From: Roridomyces roridus
Taxonomy: Eukaryota; Basidiomycota; Agaricomycetes; Agaricales; Mycenaceae
Reading direction: 5' to 3'
Length of the DNA stretch: 64,000 bases
NCBI GenBank assembly: GCA_029378245.1
Contig: JARKIF010000009.1
Span: 372,001 to 436,000 of the forward strand
This document shows positions 1-11,116 of the stretch, piece by piece. Below the pieces are notes generated by a model that saw only the letters and a program-made list of their open reading frames with translations, ran no database searches and was not told the origin of the DNA. How positions within the stretch are numbered: position 1 is the first letter of the stretch; each line of letters opens with the position of its first letter. The translations under genes and the position numbers were made by a program.

Positions 1-3000
1 TCCGGGCTTCGCGCCTCTGCTGCCGACGCCTCCCACTCCACCTCGTCGTCGAGAATGAAGTAGAGCGGTCCTCCCGATAATGGTCTGGTGGCAATGGCAG
101 ACTGGGGTGTCATTGTCGATGCTTGTGGCGGAGGGACCTCGTCCTCCTCCGGTATATCAACGAGCACATTGAGCCTGTACGACGTTGGAACTCGACAATT
201 GATAATGTGGCACACTCACTTGTGTTTGCGTATATTCAAGGGCTTCACAGCAGGTCTCTTTCTCGTCTGATTCTCGCGTGTGGAACCGTGGAGTGTGCTC
301 CTTCGCTTGGCGTGCTCCTACAGTCAAGTTAGCTTGGTGGCACGGCGCGTAGAAGGATCGTACCTCTTCCTCCTCGCAGAAAATTCGGATCATGGAAATC
401 CCACCGATCAATACCATCGGCGTGTGACTAGCCGCACGGCCGGCACCACCCCAGAGTATATCCCCCCCCTCTTCCTCGCTCCCCAGGCACCCTGGGTGAG
501 CCCTGGCATCGCTCCGGCATATCCACTGCAACAGGCCGCGCTCCTCACTTCCTCCGACCGCGTACCCTCCCTCACCCCTCCTCCGCTATGAACCCCCTCC
601 ACGTCCCGCCAGGTGCGAGTCAGTATTTCTGCGCTAGGAACAATGTGCGCCGCTGCAGGCGGCGTTACCTGCACTGGAACCCACGGGCCTCTTCACACCA
701 CCCTCATTCGAGCAATTAAATAGAAAGTGCGCTGCATGTGGCCTGGCGGCTGCAAAAGCGGCAAGCTCAACAGTGTCTGCTCTCGCATAAGAACACCTCG
801 ACCACGGCGGAGAGGAAGGGCGGGCGGCGGGACGTCGCGAAGGCCAGAGATAGGAGTATATGCTGTTTACATATTGTTTACACTCTGTTCCGACCTGCGT
901 GCCGCTTGATGGCCTTGCTGACAAATCCCACCGATCATCCCACCGATCATCCCATGGGACATGTTATTTCCATTAACGAAACGCTCTCCCTCCTCGATGA
1001 CCTTTGAAGTCACCTTGCGGCTGTGGTAATACTCCCAGTGCCGGTTCAGGTCGGCTTGGGAGTGCGTTTCCTCGAGACGAGGGTTGGGTGAGCTCGAACT
1101 CGAATTCGAATCGAGGGGTGGGTTGTTCTGCGATTGGGATGGGAGGGGAGAGAGGTCCTTGGTTGTGGTGTTTGGGAAGCGAACAAGTTGAGCTAGGACA
1201 TGGCGATCGCGATCGCGATCGAAAGAAAATGGGTGGTCAGAGCAGTCCAACCGCAGGCCAAGATGTTTATTTAAGCGCGCTCCAAGTCGTTTGCCTTATT
1301 GAGAGCACAAAGGAACGTGAGGGCGGCCCATCAAACACGGTCATTGTCCTTGATCAACATTGCGTGCCACTCGTTATCTAACCGTTGGATAAGGCACAAT
1401 CGTTTTTATGATGTCCGTGATGCAGTACTTACACCAGGGCGTCAACAGATGAAATTTGACTCTTGAGCATCTCTACTCGCTAGCCACAAGAGACTCCCGG
1501 GGGTGTGTATCCTGTTTCGTCATTGAATACTAGTAAGCTCGGGTATATTTCTGACGGCCTCGGGTCTGGTCAATCTGGCCTGCCGAACCAAAGCTGAGCT
1601 CTCAATTTGGGAGTGTCTGAGTGGGGGCTTTGGAATTGAAACTCTGAACTCATGCCATCACCATCATGATCATGATCACTTTGGTGATGCGACTTGTTGA
1701 ACTCATTGCTCTCGAACCACGACGTTCAGAGTAATTCTGAAGAGATGGTTCTCTTTGGAATCAATGTGACTACAATTTGAAATGAAAAAGAAGCACAAGA
1801 ATAATTATTTGAGGCCTCAGAAAGCAAATCACGCGAAACCGTTTCTATAGGCCCCTGCACAAGGTTCCATGGTTCAAAAATGCATAAATATTGAGACCCG
1901 TAGGTCTACCACTCCGGAAAAGCGTGTCATCCTTGTGCAGGGGCCATGCTAATTCGTCGAGAATAGGTCAGCGGTAATTCATGCCATTGAGGGAATGGGA
2001 ATGGAAAAGAATTGGATCATCACGTGCGAGGTGGAATGCGTAAAATTGAGTTGTCGAATTCGGTTGACAGAAATGGCTGCAGTGGTAATTCGTGTCATTG
2101 GATTGATTTGGTCAAATCGCGATGGCGAGCTGATGGAAAGCGAAAAAACAGCCTCTCACGAACAGTAACATTAAAAAGGGCCTTGCCTGAGGTTCGAACC
2201 CGCGCCAAGTGACAGTGGAATGCGAAAAATTGGGTTGCCAGAGCCCACCAACCCTTCTCTGTATCGCTCCAATTTTTCGTATGACACCCCGAAGGGGCCA
2301 GAGAGTGGGGCAAAAGTTGGGTAGACATCAATTGAATGATGCACCTAGTTCGGCTTACCGAGCTGATGTAGACAAACTCACCACTTCTGCTCCTCACCTT
2401 AAATGATACCATGAATTCTGCCACGACAAGCAAGGTGTTTTGCATTCCAGATTTCCGAGTAAAGGTTGATTTCGAAACTCATCACCTTGCTGAAACACAA
2501 CCAACAAAATGGGCTCGAATTTTGAGGTAACAATTGGGGAGTCGACACTATGGGCTTGAATTCCTAACTCTGTCGGCTACATGACGTAGAAAACCACCGA
2601 AATTTGGAGCGTCTTAAAGTCGACTTGGCCCTGCTTACGTGTTTGATTTTCCGCCGCCTCGCCGACACGCGCCCTCATCAACGCCTCCGCATCTTCGAAT
2701 TCATCGCGCTTGCAGTCAAAAAATCGGCCCTACTAACTCCCTCAGCGCGTCCTCGATAGAACCCGTGATCGCGATTGCTCGCATTGGCTCAAAAACAACC
2801 TCGTCCAGAATCCCGAAACAATTGGGCCTCGAATTCTGAGGTGACAATTCGAGACTCGGCATGCGAGTGTATGTACATAGGTTTTTGCAAGCGTAGAGAA
2901 CCAAATAAAATTACGATGTACTTAGCTGCAGTGTCTCAAAGTAAGTTAATCCCAGCACGCGGCCATTTAGAAATCTGCCCCTGTCGGTATTCGACCACAC

Positions 3001-3960
3001 GATGAGCGAATCCTTTGCGATGGCGACTGCGTCAAGGAGTGATGGCGGCCATACCGGGCTGAACGTTCGTAGACTACTCCGGCGCTAGTGATTCCCTCGG
3101 GTCCGGGTCAGAAAAAATGCGAGAGTATCGCTCACCCTGCCAACGAGCACGCCATGATTTAATTAAGCTGGTCGAAGGCAGAAGTCAGAAGCGCACGTCG
3201 ACTCGGATCCCGAAGAGGAAGAGGGATGTGGATTGCTGTCTTCAGAACTCGGAACTCGGCGCGGTTTTAACATTTTGATTGGTGGAAAAGAAGCGTGGGT
3301 GGAGTTTCTTCGTTGTTGCTCGATGGTTGGAAACTATGCCCAGGATGGTGGAGAGTCGGAAGCAGGAAAGCTCTAGAATACAACCTGAATGCCAGATAGT
3401 CGCCAGGACGTGCAGATTTTAGAGCAGAGATAGCGGGACCGAATTTAACACGTAACAGACAGACGTATTAATTTCTTGATCTCGTCTGCTTCTCGGATCC
3501 GGATACGCAACGCGCTGTGTGGTGCAAGTAAACCGGAGGATTCAGTCCGGTGGGGAGAGGTGCTGAGGAGGACGGGGGGTGTCAAACAGCCGTTGAAAGA
3601 GACGTCGTGGACTTGTGCGAGTGGCGTCCAACGTGCTGCAGTAAAATTTACAAGAAGTACAGCCGAATGGGGACGTGGAGCTGCTCCGAGAAGCCCAGAA
3701 AAGCCCTCGAGGCAAACAGAGAACCGTTTAGTTGCCAAGGCCTTCGTCATTCCCGATTTCTCCAAACAAACAAAAAAATCGTATTCCAGTGGATGTAGGA
3801 GGCTGCTTTGGTCGCAATCTGAGACAGTCTGCTCTTGGAGCCAACGGAACAAGGGAGGAGATAGACTCCCGAAGAGGATTGATTGTGGAAGCAAGAAGGC
3901 AAGAAGCAAAAGAAGCTTGTCAACAAACAACGCGTTCTCTGTTCCATCTTGACACTGGCT
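1..3960. other. gene-poor region, no supported gene
   Basis: I see no reading frame here with recognisable protein similarity, and the long open frames are short and overlap on both strands. Small structures are visible: a repeated 12-mer CCCACCGATCAT near 930-955, a (GCGATC)n run near 1204-1221, and a 96-bp inverted-repeat unit at 1850-1945. A box-B-like GGTTCGAACCC at about 2189 lacks a plausible tRNA fold. Confidence 0.5.
1850..1945. repeat. 96-bp unit with perfect 15-bp terminal inverted repeats
   Basis: The 15-mer GGCCCCTGCACAAGG at 1850-1864 returns as its exact reverse complement at 1931-1945. The flanks show no convincing target-site duplication, so this may be a tiny foldback element or a transcript hairpin. 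No coding content is seen inside. Confidence 0.6.
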
Positions 3961-3965
3961 TGGAA

Positions 3966-3975
3966 ATTTATAAGG
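3966..3975 (+). promoter_or_regulatory. TATA-like box of the 4026 gene
   Basis: The sequence ATTTATAAGG lies about 55 nt upstream of the chosen ATG at 4026. It is the best core-promoter match nearby. The spacing is compatible with a short leader, but the assignment is inference. Confidence 0.4.
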
Positions 3976-4025
3976 ATGACTGCCCAAGAATTCTTCTTCA
4001 ACGCTCCTTCCTTTCTTCCGCCACC

Positions 4026-4982
4026 ATGGCCATGGCTCTCGCCCCCGCCAGCTCCTCGTCGCGCCTGCCGACTTTCTCGCTCGTCGAGTTCCGTGATCTG
4101 GTCTCTGCCGCGCTCGATTCGCCCGAGCCATGTCTGTCTTTTACCACATCCTTCTCGCTCTTTTCGCCCACATTGGAGCGCAAAAAGTCGTCCAACAACC
4201 TCCGTGCCCATCTGCAGCAGCAGCAGCCGTCGACCAGCGCGCGTATGAGGCACATGCTCGTCAAACTCAAGAAGCGTGCTGCATCCCTCGTCGTCAAGCG
4301 CCCACGTCTTCGCTTCAGGCATTCATCCGTTGCCCACACACCTCGTATCTCGCCTACATTCGCTCCTGCATCCGTGAACAGCGATGATTTCGCACCCTAC
4401 CTGCCTCTTGCAATCCAATACGAGCGTGCCCTCTGCACCCAGACGGAATCTGCCTCTGGCTGCAGCGCTGTCACCACGTCGATGTACTCGCATGTCCCTC
4501 CTCCCTCGCCCACTGTCTCCACCTATGATTCGTCCGAATGCAGCGCGCGTCCGTGGTCGGTGCTCAGCGTCGACGTTGATATGAGCTTTGTGCAGGATCC
4601 ATTTGCGAAAGATGATGTGAGCATCGTACATCGCTCGTGTGACGCCCTGCCGCTGCAGATGCAGTCTCCCCCGCGTACTAGTCTGCGCCGGCGTCGGCAT
4701 CCCGGGCTTCGGCGACGAGGTGGGATGCTTCCGGCCGTGCGTGCCGAGGAGGAGGAAGCGGATGCCGAGTGGATCACTATGCCACCATCTCCTGCACCCA
4801 CGCCTACGCCTACCATCCCCTCGTGGTCACCCATCACCAGTACACCACCCCACATCGGTCGCAGCCGTTCCCTTGCTCATGCTCCCACGCCGCACACCCC
4901 CCGTCGCCGGCCAAGCTCGCCGTTCCCGCTCCGCAAGGACTCGGCGTATTTTAGCGTCTGCAGTGGGAGCCTACGCGCATGA
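4026..4982 (+). CDS. hypothetical Ser/Pro/Thr-rich protein, 318 aa, intronless
   Basis: The open frame extends upstream to 3732, but I start at 4026 because the ATG sits in a near-ideal Kozak context (GCCACCATGG) just downstream of a TATA-like box. The predicted protein is 318 residues with no signal peptide or membrane segment. It is low-complexity: a Gln run near residue 60, a Lys/Arg-rich stretch (KLKKRAASLVVKRPRLR), scattered Ser-Pro and Thr-Pro sites, an Arg-rich patch (RTSLRRRRHPGLRRRGG) followed by an acidic run (EEEEADAE), and a C-terminal Pro-rich, Arg-rich tail. The basic patches could be nuclear localisation signals and the SP/TP sites kinase targets; both are inference. No known family was recognised. 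Codon use is strongly C-ending, as in real genes of this window, which supports it being coding. Confidence 0.6.
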   Translation: MAMALAPASSSSRLPTFSLVEFRDLVSAALDSPEPCLSFTTSFSLFSPTLERKKSSNNLRAHLQQQQPSTSARMRHMLVKLKKRAASLVVKRPRLRFRHSSVAHTPRISPTFAPASVNSDDFAPYLPLAIQYERALCTQTESASGCSAVTTSMYSHVPPPSPTVSTYDSSECSARPWSVLSVDVDMSFVQDPFAKDDVSIVHRSCDALPLQMQSPPRTSLRRRRHPGLRRRGGMLPAVRAEEEEADAEWITMPPSPAPTPTPTIPSWSPITSTPPHIGRSRSLAHAPTPHTPRRRPSSPFPLRKDSAYFSVCSGSLRA

Positions 4983-6660
4983 TTCGTTCCATTCTTGCTC
5001 TCATGCTACCTTACATTAATTCACCAGTATATTGGTCCCATCCGCTCTCTTGTACTTTTCTTGCACGGCGACGAAGCCCGTTACTTACTTTACTTACTAG
5101 TTGGTCTACATACAGCGTAGACGATATTGTGTACTTTATCTTGCTAATTCTAATCTGCTTTGGAGGTATGCAGGTGCCGTTGATGCGAAGGAGGGATCGT
5201 CGATCCGAGATGACTGACCAAAATTCTCTTTCCAGTTTACCATCACCACGACCCTCTGAGGCTATCTCTTGTTTAATTTCTGCTGCTCAATGGCAAACGA
5301 CCTATTCTGATCTAAACCGGGCTGCTCAAAAATGAAGATCTTGACCGAGCTCCGCGCGTTTAGCCTTGTCCTTCGTTTAGGATATTTGCGTCCGACTTGC
5401 GGGCGCGACACTTACTCGGCGCGCTGCGCAGCCATCTTGGCAACCAACGCCGCCTCTACTGTACCCAATCCTGTTCTTCACTCGTTAGGCTGTGTCGAAG
5501 AAAAAACGGACCGCTGTCCCGGGACTTCCGCCTCACTCTGCTAAATCTTCCGTGCTCAAGACGAATTGATCTGAACGCTGCGAGACGATAGAACGCCAAA
5601 GCAGTGGATTTTCGTCACCTTTCCATCAAGTTGTCGTACCTCAAAGAATGAAGATATTCACCGAGCTCCGCACTTGTAGCCTTGTCCTTCCGCTGGATTT
5701 AGTTCAAGTTGCTGGCGCCATACTCGGCGCAGCCATCTTGGCAACCAACGCGCGGCAACGCCGCCCTGAGCGCTACTGTCCGCTTCGTTCTTCAGCATGC
5801 CACTCCTGTCTTGCGAATGAAAATCAAGCTCGAGCACGTCAAGCTGTGTCGGAAGAATAAACAGACCACTGTCCCGGGATTTTCGCCTCACTCTAAATCT
5901 TCCGTGCTCAAAACAAGTTGATCTGAGCGCAAGCTCCATCTTTGTTTTTCTAAATTTCGACTGTGTCATCATCAGGTTTCACCGTCTCGGACACCGTGGT
6001 TGGATACTTTCCGGAAAAACGGAGAAGCTGCCCACCCCCAGCTTTTCAAACGCCGGCTCTACATTCTTTTAAATTCGTTCGGTGAATGCGGACCCGGAAG
6101 CCGCGGCTTTTTCGAAAATCTCTATGATTTACGGAAGCGGATCCTGGAATAGCCCAACATCTATCCTGCAGTGTCAAACGCGTTAAAAACGTTGTACAGC
6201 CGTAATTGGTCCACTGCCTCAAAGTATCAAACGTTCAAGCTCCTGTTTGTCCCCGGGCCCACCGCCCAAGTTTCATCCTCCTTGACGATCGAGTTGCCTG
6301 TTCGCCCTGAGAGTGCTCTCCGCCCTACGCCCACATGTACACGGACTGCGCGGAATGGTGGCCACAAAAGAAAAATTCTACGGCTGTGCAAACAAGAGCG
6401 TCCTTGTTTCGCAAGTTTCAAATGGCCTCAATCTCCATAAAGGAAGATCCTGCAAACAGACAAAAAAGACGATCACCAACCACTCACGTTCATGGGTCCA
6501 TAAGTGCGAAAGCCGATCAGCATCTGCATGCTGCCTGACAGGTTCAGCACCGCCGACAAAGGACCTGAGCCAATTACACCACCGGAATCATCGCCCCGTT
6601 GATCGAGAAAGTCAAATGATGAACCGAGAACGCCGTCTTGGTCCATGCCATCCCGAGGGC
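4983..6660. other. intergenic with a local tandem duplication
   Basis: Apart from the duplicated unit at 5332-5935 I see no supported gene between the stop at 4982 and the promoter of the cupredoxin gene at 6665. Confidence 0.45.
5332..5935. repeat. two-copy imperfect tandem duplication, ~316-bp period
   Basis: Copy 1 begins at 5332 (ATGAAGATCTTGACCGAGC) and copy 2 at 5648 (ATGAAGATATTCACCGAGC). Shared blocks in the same order include CAGCCATCTTGGCAACCAA, CTGTCCCGGGA and AAATCTTCCGTGCTCAA. The copies differ by substitutions and by indels that break any common reading frame, so I treat this as non-coding duplicated DNA, perhaps a relic of a gene or element. Confidence 0.7.
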
Positions 6661-6664
6661 CGTC

Positions 6665-6672
6665 TATAAAAG
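6665..6672 (+). promoter_or_regulatory. TATA box of the cupredoxin gene
   Basis: A consensus TATAAAAG lies 61 nt before the ATG at 6733, with a pyrimidine-rich tract (TTCCCTTCTCCCACTTC) between them typical of fungal transcription starts. Confidence 0.7.
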
Positions 6673-6732
6673 CGCGCATGCATCTGCCTAACAAACCATT
6701 CTTCCCTTCTCCCACTTCTTTTTTCTTAGATC

Positions 6733-8282
6733 ATGTCCCTTTCTACGCTTGCTCTCGCGCTTGTTCTCGCACCCGCTGCCTTTGCGCAGTCCACACAAAC
6801 AGTCCAAGTCGGGCCCTCGGGCACCTTGGCCTACAACCCCCTGTCCATCACCGCAGCTGCGGGTGACACCATTCGCTTCGTGTTGTACGTCACACTTGGA
6901 GAAAGTTGTTTTCAATACTCATCTCTTGTTGCAGCAATCCCAAGAACCATACGGTCACTCAATCGAGTTTTGATGCCCCCTGCAATCCTCTCGCTGACGG
7001 CGCCACTTCTGGCTTGTTAGTAGTCCAATCTCTTCTGAAATTGTTTAGCTGACAATTTTGCAGCAAACCGGTTTCCAACGTCTCCGCGTTGCTGACTACC
7101 TGGGACTTTGTTGTAGCCGACACCACGGGTCCATCATGGTTCTACTGTCAGCAGACGGTCCCCGCGAGCCACTGCGGCGCGGTACGTGTCCTCTTGATCG
7201 TCGATTCACGATCCTCATTACAATTCAGGGAATGGTATTTGCTATCAACGCCCCGGCAGACCCCGACCCGCATTCGTTTGATGCCTTCCAATCCCTGGCG
7301 AAGCAGCTGAACGGCACTGGTTCTGCATCTGCGTCTGCATCTGCGTCTGCGTCTGCCTCCGCTCCTCCGCCGTCTGGCCTCTCCACTGACGCCTCCTTCA
7401 CCACTCCGCCTGCCCAATCCTGGGCAACCGCCACTGCTACTATTTCCAACGGTGGTTCGACCTGGACGACTGTTTACACCAGCTACGATGGCACGCCCTG
7501 TAAGTATTCTTGCTTCTTGCAGCAATACACCTCGTCTTATTGTGACGTTTAGCGCCCACTTACGCTCCCTCGGGACCTGTAGACCACAAAGTCACCGTCG
7601 GCGCTGACGGTCAACTCGCATTCTCGCCTTCAAACATTTCTGCTGCCATCGGGGACACTGTCACCTTGTACGTTCTCGCCCACTCTTTACCGCTCCATCA
7701 TCGAGCTAATGCAACGTACTAGCGAGTTCCACCAGAAGAATCATACCGCCACCCAGTCTAGCTTCTCGCAACCGTGCAAGGCGCTCGCCGAGACGTCCAC
7801 GACCGGTCAAGTCGGATTCAAGTCTGGATTGTACGTTGCTCTCTTTCTCCAAATATTCAGTCGCTTATGATATTATCAACAGCCAATTCGTCCCGGAAAA
7901 CCAGACCGACAACTTCCCCACATTCCAGATCACCATCAACGACGTGTGTCCTCTCTCTCTCCCTTCCCAGAATCCCATCTAAAAAACATCACAGACTGCG
8001 CCCATCTGGGGCTACTGCGGTCAACAAGGTCCGCCCGTGCACTGCACCTCTGGCATGGTGTTTAGCATCAACGCCGTCGAGTCGGGGCCGAACAACTTTG
8101 GCGCGTTCCAGCAGATTGCGCTCCATTCGGGAAGCAGCTCGGGGCTGGGCACCAACTCTGCGAGTGCGCCTGCCTCGTCGCAATCTGGGAGCGGGAGCGG
8201 GAATGGGAATGGGGCTGCGTCTATGAGTCGACCTACAGTGTTGATTCTTGGGATGGTTGGCGCCCTTTTTGCGCTGCTGTGA
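6733..8282 (+). CDS. secreted two-domain cupredoxin, Ser-rich, probable GPI anchor (397 aa)
   Basis: Eight exons keep frame: 6733-6884, 6935-7015, 7064-7181, 7229-7499, 7553-7667, 7723-7830, 7883-7943 and 7995-8282, with GT..AG introns of about 47-55 nt. The product begins with a signal peptide (MSLSTLALALVLAPAAFAQ). Two plastocyanin-like domains follow. Domain 1 has NHTVTQSSFDAPC, WFYCQQ and HCGAGMVFAIN; domain 2 has NHTATQSSF, IWGYCG and HCTSGMVFSIN. In each, the His, Cys, His and Met expected to bind type-1 copper are present. A Ser/Ala repeat (SASASASASASASA) and a Ser/Thr-rich linker separate the domains. The C-terminus is Ser/Gly/Asn-rich and ends in a hydrophobic tail (LILGMVGALFALL), suggesting GPI attachment at the cell wall or membrane. 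The family is usually annotated as extracellular serine-rich or plastocyanin-like protein in fungi; its redox partner is unknown. No frame break is seen. Confidence 0.88.
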
Positions 8283-8855
8283 TTTGTTGGGTTCTTGGAC
8301 TTTGGACGATTGTTATTGTAGCCCTTTCTTGTTTTATTATTATTTTCCTGTGTAATGACGGAGCTCCTTCCAGTCGAACGGCATTTGAGGGAGATAGGGG
8401 CATCTTATCAGATACAAACAGGCCATGACAACGAAACGGCTTGATCTCGAACCACCACCACTTCAAAGTTCGATTTTGAACGGACTTCATGGTAACTAAT
8501 GCACTGTTGCGGGATTTTTCGATTGTCACTTACAGTCATCCACAGCCGCTCGACGGTGTTAGCTGTTTGTTTTTCCGAGGCTGGCGGTGCCAAGGGGCAA
8601 CGCGGGACTCGCTGGGCTCATCCTCCGACATATGTCGCCGCTAGGGCGGCCCATTTTAAAACATGGAAGACGACCGTACTGGATGCTGCAGGGACCTTTT
8701 TTCGAACCGCGTCAAAGTTCTCACCAAAGCTGTACATAGTTCAGCAAACTCCGACGGACGCGATGAAATTAAGGGACGCGGCGCTCCTTTCGAATGTTTT
8801 AAAGACCATGGACCGCCTATAATCGACGCTTTGCTGCTTCTCATCCCTGCTCACA
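8283..8855. other. intergenic, nothing recognised
   Basis: This stretch between the cupredoxin stop and the next ATG contains only short overlapping frames and no recognised signal beyond a T-rich 3' flank that may carry the polyadenylation site. Confidence 0.4.
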
Positions 8856-11116
8856 ATGCTGCAGTCGAATTACTCGCCCCGCACAACGGCCTCGACGTTG
8901 GACAAGGATATACTCTCGGAACTGCAAGCAGTCAAACGGTATTATGAGTCTCCATGTCCTATAGCTCGTTCTGACTCTGTCTTGAGACGCATCTGGTGGC
9001 CTATCGGTATCATCCTTGGGCAGGCTACGCTGCTGTCCTTGGCATGGGGATTCTTCTACGCCGTCCGCACTCAGGGGCAGATCCCCCTCGACCCGACTAC
9101 CCAATATCTCGTTCATCTCCATCCGCAGTGCAAGACTTACCTTGTGACCTTTGTCGCAACCTAGTCTCTCGACGTTCTCTTCATAGTGAGTGCCATTCGA
9201 CCAAATTATCTAGTCTCATACATGGTATACAGCCTATTCTCTCAAGTGATTCGCCACGCGATTCTCGTGTGTCTCACGCGCCCCATGAGTGTCGCTACTC
9301 TGGGGTTTGGAATCTCGATTTCACGGCGATCGATGATTTTCGAGAAAGGGGCGCTGGGCTGGGTATTGATTGGTGGGACGTTCTTTCTTGCCACCCTCGG
9401 CCAGACCGCCAGTTGGACCTTCGCTCTTGACGCCTAACTCCATCGTCGTGCCTACTCCTCTTCAAGGCACCGAAATCGATCTGACATCCGGCATCTTCAA
9501 CGATGAAAGCCAGTTTTTACAGATCTGGAATGGGACTCCCAGCGGAATATCCTATTTTCGTACGTTGTCCTGCTCTGCATAATGTTTCCTCCGAAACAGT
9601 TTGTTTAGTCGGCTCTGCGTTCTCATCTGTGATCGGTACTAGTGGTGCGGCGAGTGCAGACATCCAAGTTGGCTACAGTCTCGGTCCTTGATTTCGAGGA
9701 TTGGATTCATGTGGGCACAACCGGTCAGTCTGCGATCTTCAGGGAGTTGTTGGACTAATGCGAGATGCAGATGGGGTTTTACCCATTGACTATCGACCGG
9801 ATTCTCCACTGTCAGATCTCCTTACGTCGAATACTCAAAGCCTCCCGCCCATGGGAAGCGACTTCAACATTTCCATGAACCAGCAAGGGCTAACCGCAAA
9901 CATATCTTGCCAATCGCAGCAGCTCAATGAAAACACCAATCCACCGTTGTTCAGAAGTTTCACTCCTGTACTCGGTAATGTTTCCCTGAATGGCGGAGAC
10001 CCACAGTCCTTCGTAGTAGTCTCAATGTCCACGGTGTGTCCCGGGGGTGGCAACGCGGCGTGAGACATCTCCCTACTTTTTCGTGCTTTCGACTCATCTA
10101 TCATGGTCATGCAGCACATCAGGATATGCTTTCCAGCTCGTCGACATACGACACATTGATGGCCCTCAGTTGTATCAACACTGACACTGAGTCCGGGTTC
10201 GACAACATATTGTATGTGGAATTCTTTTTCTCGGCTCGCATATAGCCAAGAGTTATTATCAGCTCTGATAATTGACGGCCTCGGTATGTACGCCACGCCA
10301 CGCAATCGGCGGTATGCACCATTGTCCCCCAAACCAATGATTTCATCGTTTCCTACTCCGATGGGTTCGTCTACAAGAACTGGGATGGCCAGGGGCCGAC
10401 TAATCCACAAGTGGCCTCGGCGCTACACTGGGTCACATATGCGGTGGCAATCGGAATGGAGCAAGCATTCGCGTATGATCAAAGTGGAACCAGCCGTCAC
10501 GTCATCGGGGACACGCTCGCTGTGGCTTACAACGACCGAATGCGCACGCTCTCGTATGCAGATCTTTGGGCGAGTCGGACTTTTCGGCTGGATCACTGTC
10601 GGCTCACGGCGCGTCTGCAGGTAGCTTACATCAACGGAGTTGCTTCTTTTATAGCGACGGTGAATGCTATTGATTGCATATCCTGTATCACGCTCACGAA
10701 GTCATTCGCAGGTGATGAAGTCCCGCCTCGCTTCCAAGGACGGCCCGTTCGGCAGCCAGGGACCCCCACTCGAAATGCTCAGGGCAATACACGGGACTGC
10801 ATTCACCACGACACTTGGCTGGCAAAATAGAGAAGGGGCCGGAAACTATGCCATGCTCCTCCCAATCACATTTGTTGGAGCGGCGACGATGCTCATCGCC
10901 CTTGTCGTTGGGGGGAGGATCGTGTCCGAGGGAATACCGGATCGACATGCGAGTTTTGACCCGAGTGATTCGCTGCAGCTTGTGGCGGCCGCCTCTTCTG
11001 GTGGGGTTCTTGGCGTTTTCGGAGGTCTGGCCAAGGAGGATATCAAGCAGGGAAAGATGAAGAGAGTGAAGCTTGATGTTATTGACGGAAGAGATGGGCT
11101 GGTTCAAGTTTTTTGA
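8856..11116 (+). pseudogene. agaricomycete multi-pass membrane protein, frame-broken copy
   Basis: The conceptual product matches the common agaricomycete membrane family of unknown function. It has an N-terminal transmembrane helix (IIGIILGQ-like, then LLSLAWGFFYAV), the block TRPMSVATLGFGISISRR, a luminal-type middle (MNQQGLTANISCQSQQL) and a C-terminal helix followed by SFDPSDSLQLVAAASSGG. Exons are separated by typical short introns (for example 9186-9232 and 9724-9770). The frame breaks by one base at three conserved places: near 9163 (after FVAT), near 9420 (after TASW) and near 9680 (after VGY). Each is an apparent +1. The middle part (10.0-10.6 kb) also needs several introns I could not place with certainty. 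Either this is a decaying gene or the assembly has indel errors; neighbouring housekeeping genes show similar breaks. Confidence 0.65.

Noticed and set aside
2185..2215. Box-B-like GGTTCGAACCC suggesting a tRNA gene
   Set aside because: Neither strand gives a paired T stem with a cloverleaf, and a poly-T run would end transcription inside the putative gene on the minus strand.
3732..4025. 98-residue extension of the 4026 gene
   Set aside because: The upstream part contains the TATA-like box and lacks an ATG in good context.
3445..4339. Minus-strand frames opposite the 4026 gene
   Set aside because: They run antisense to a better supported gene and show no recognisable domains.
7310..7370. 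TCTGCATCTGCG repeats in the cupredoxin gene as a microsatellite of interest
   Set aside because: They simply encode the Ser-Ala linker and stay in frame.
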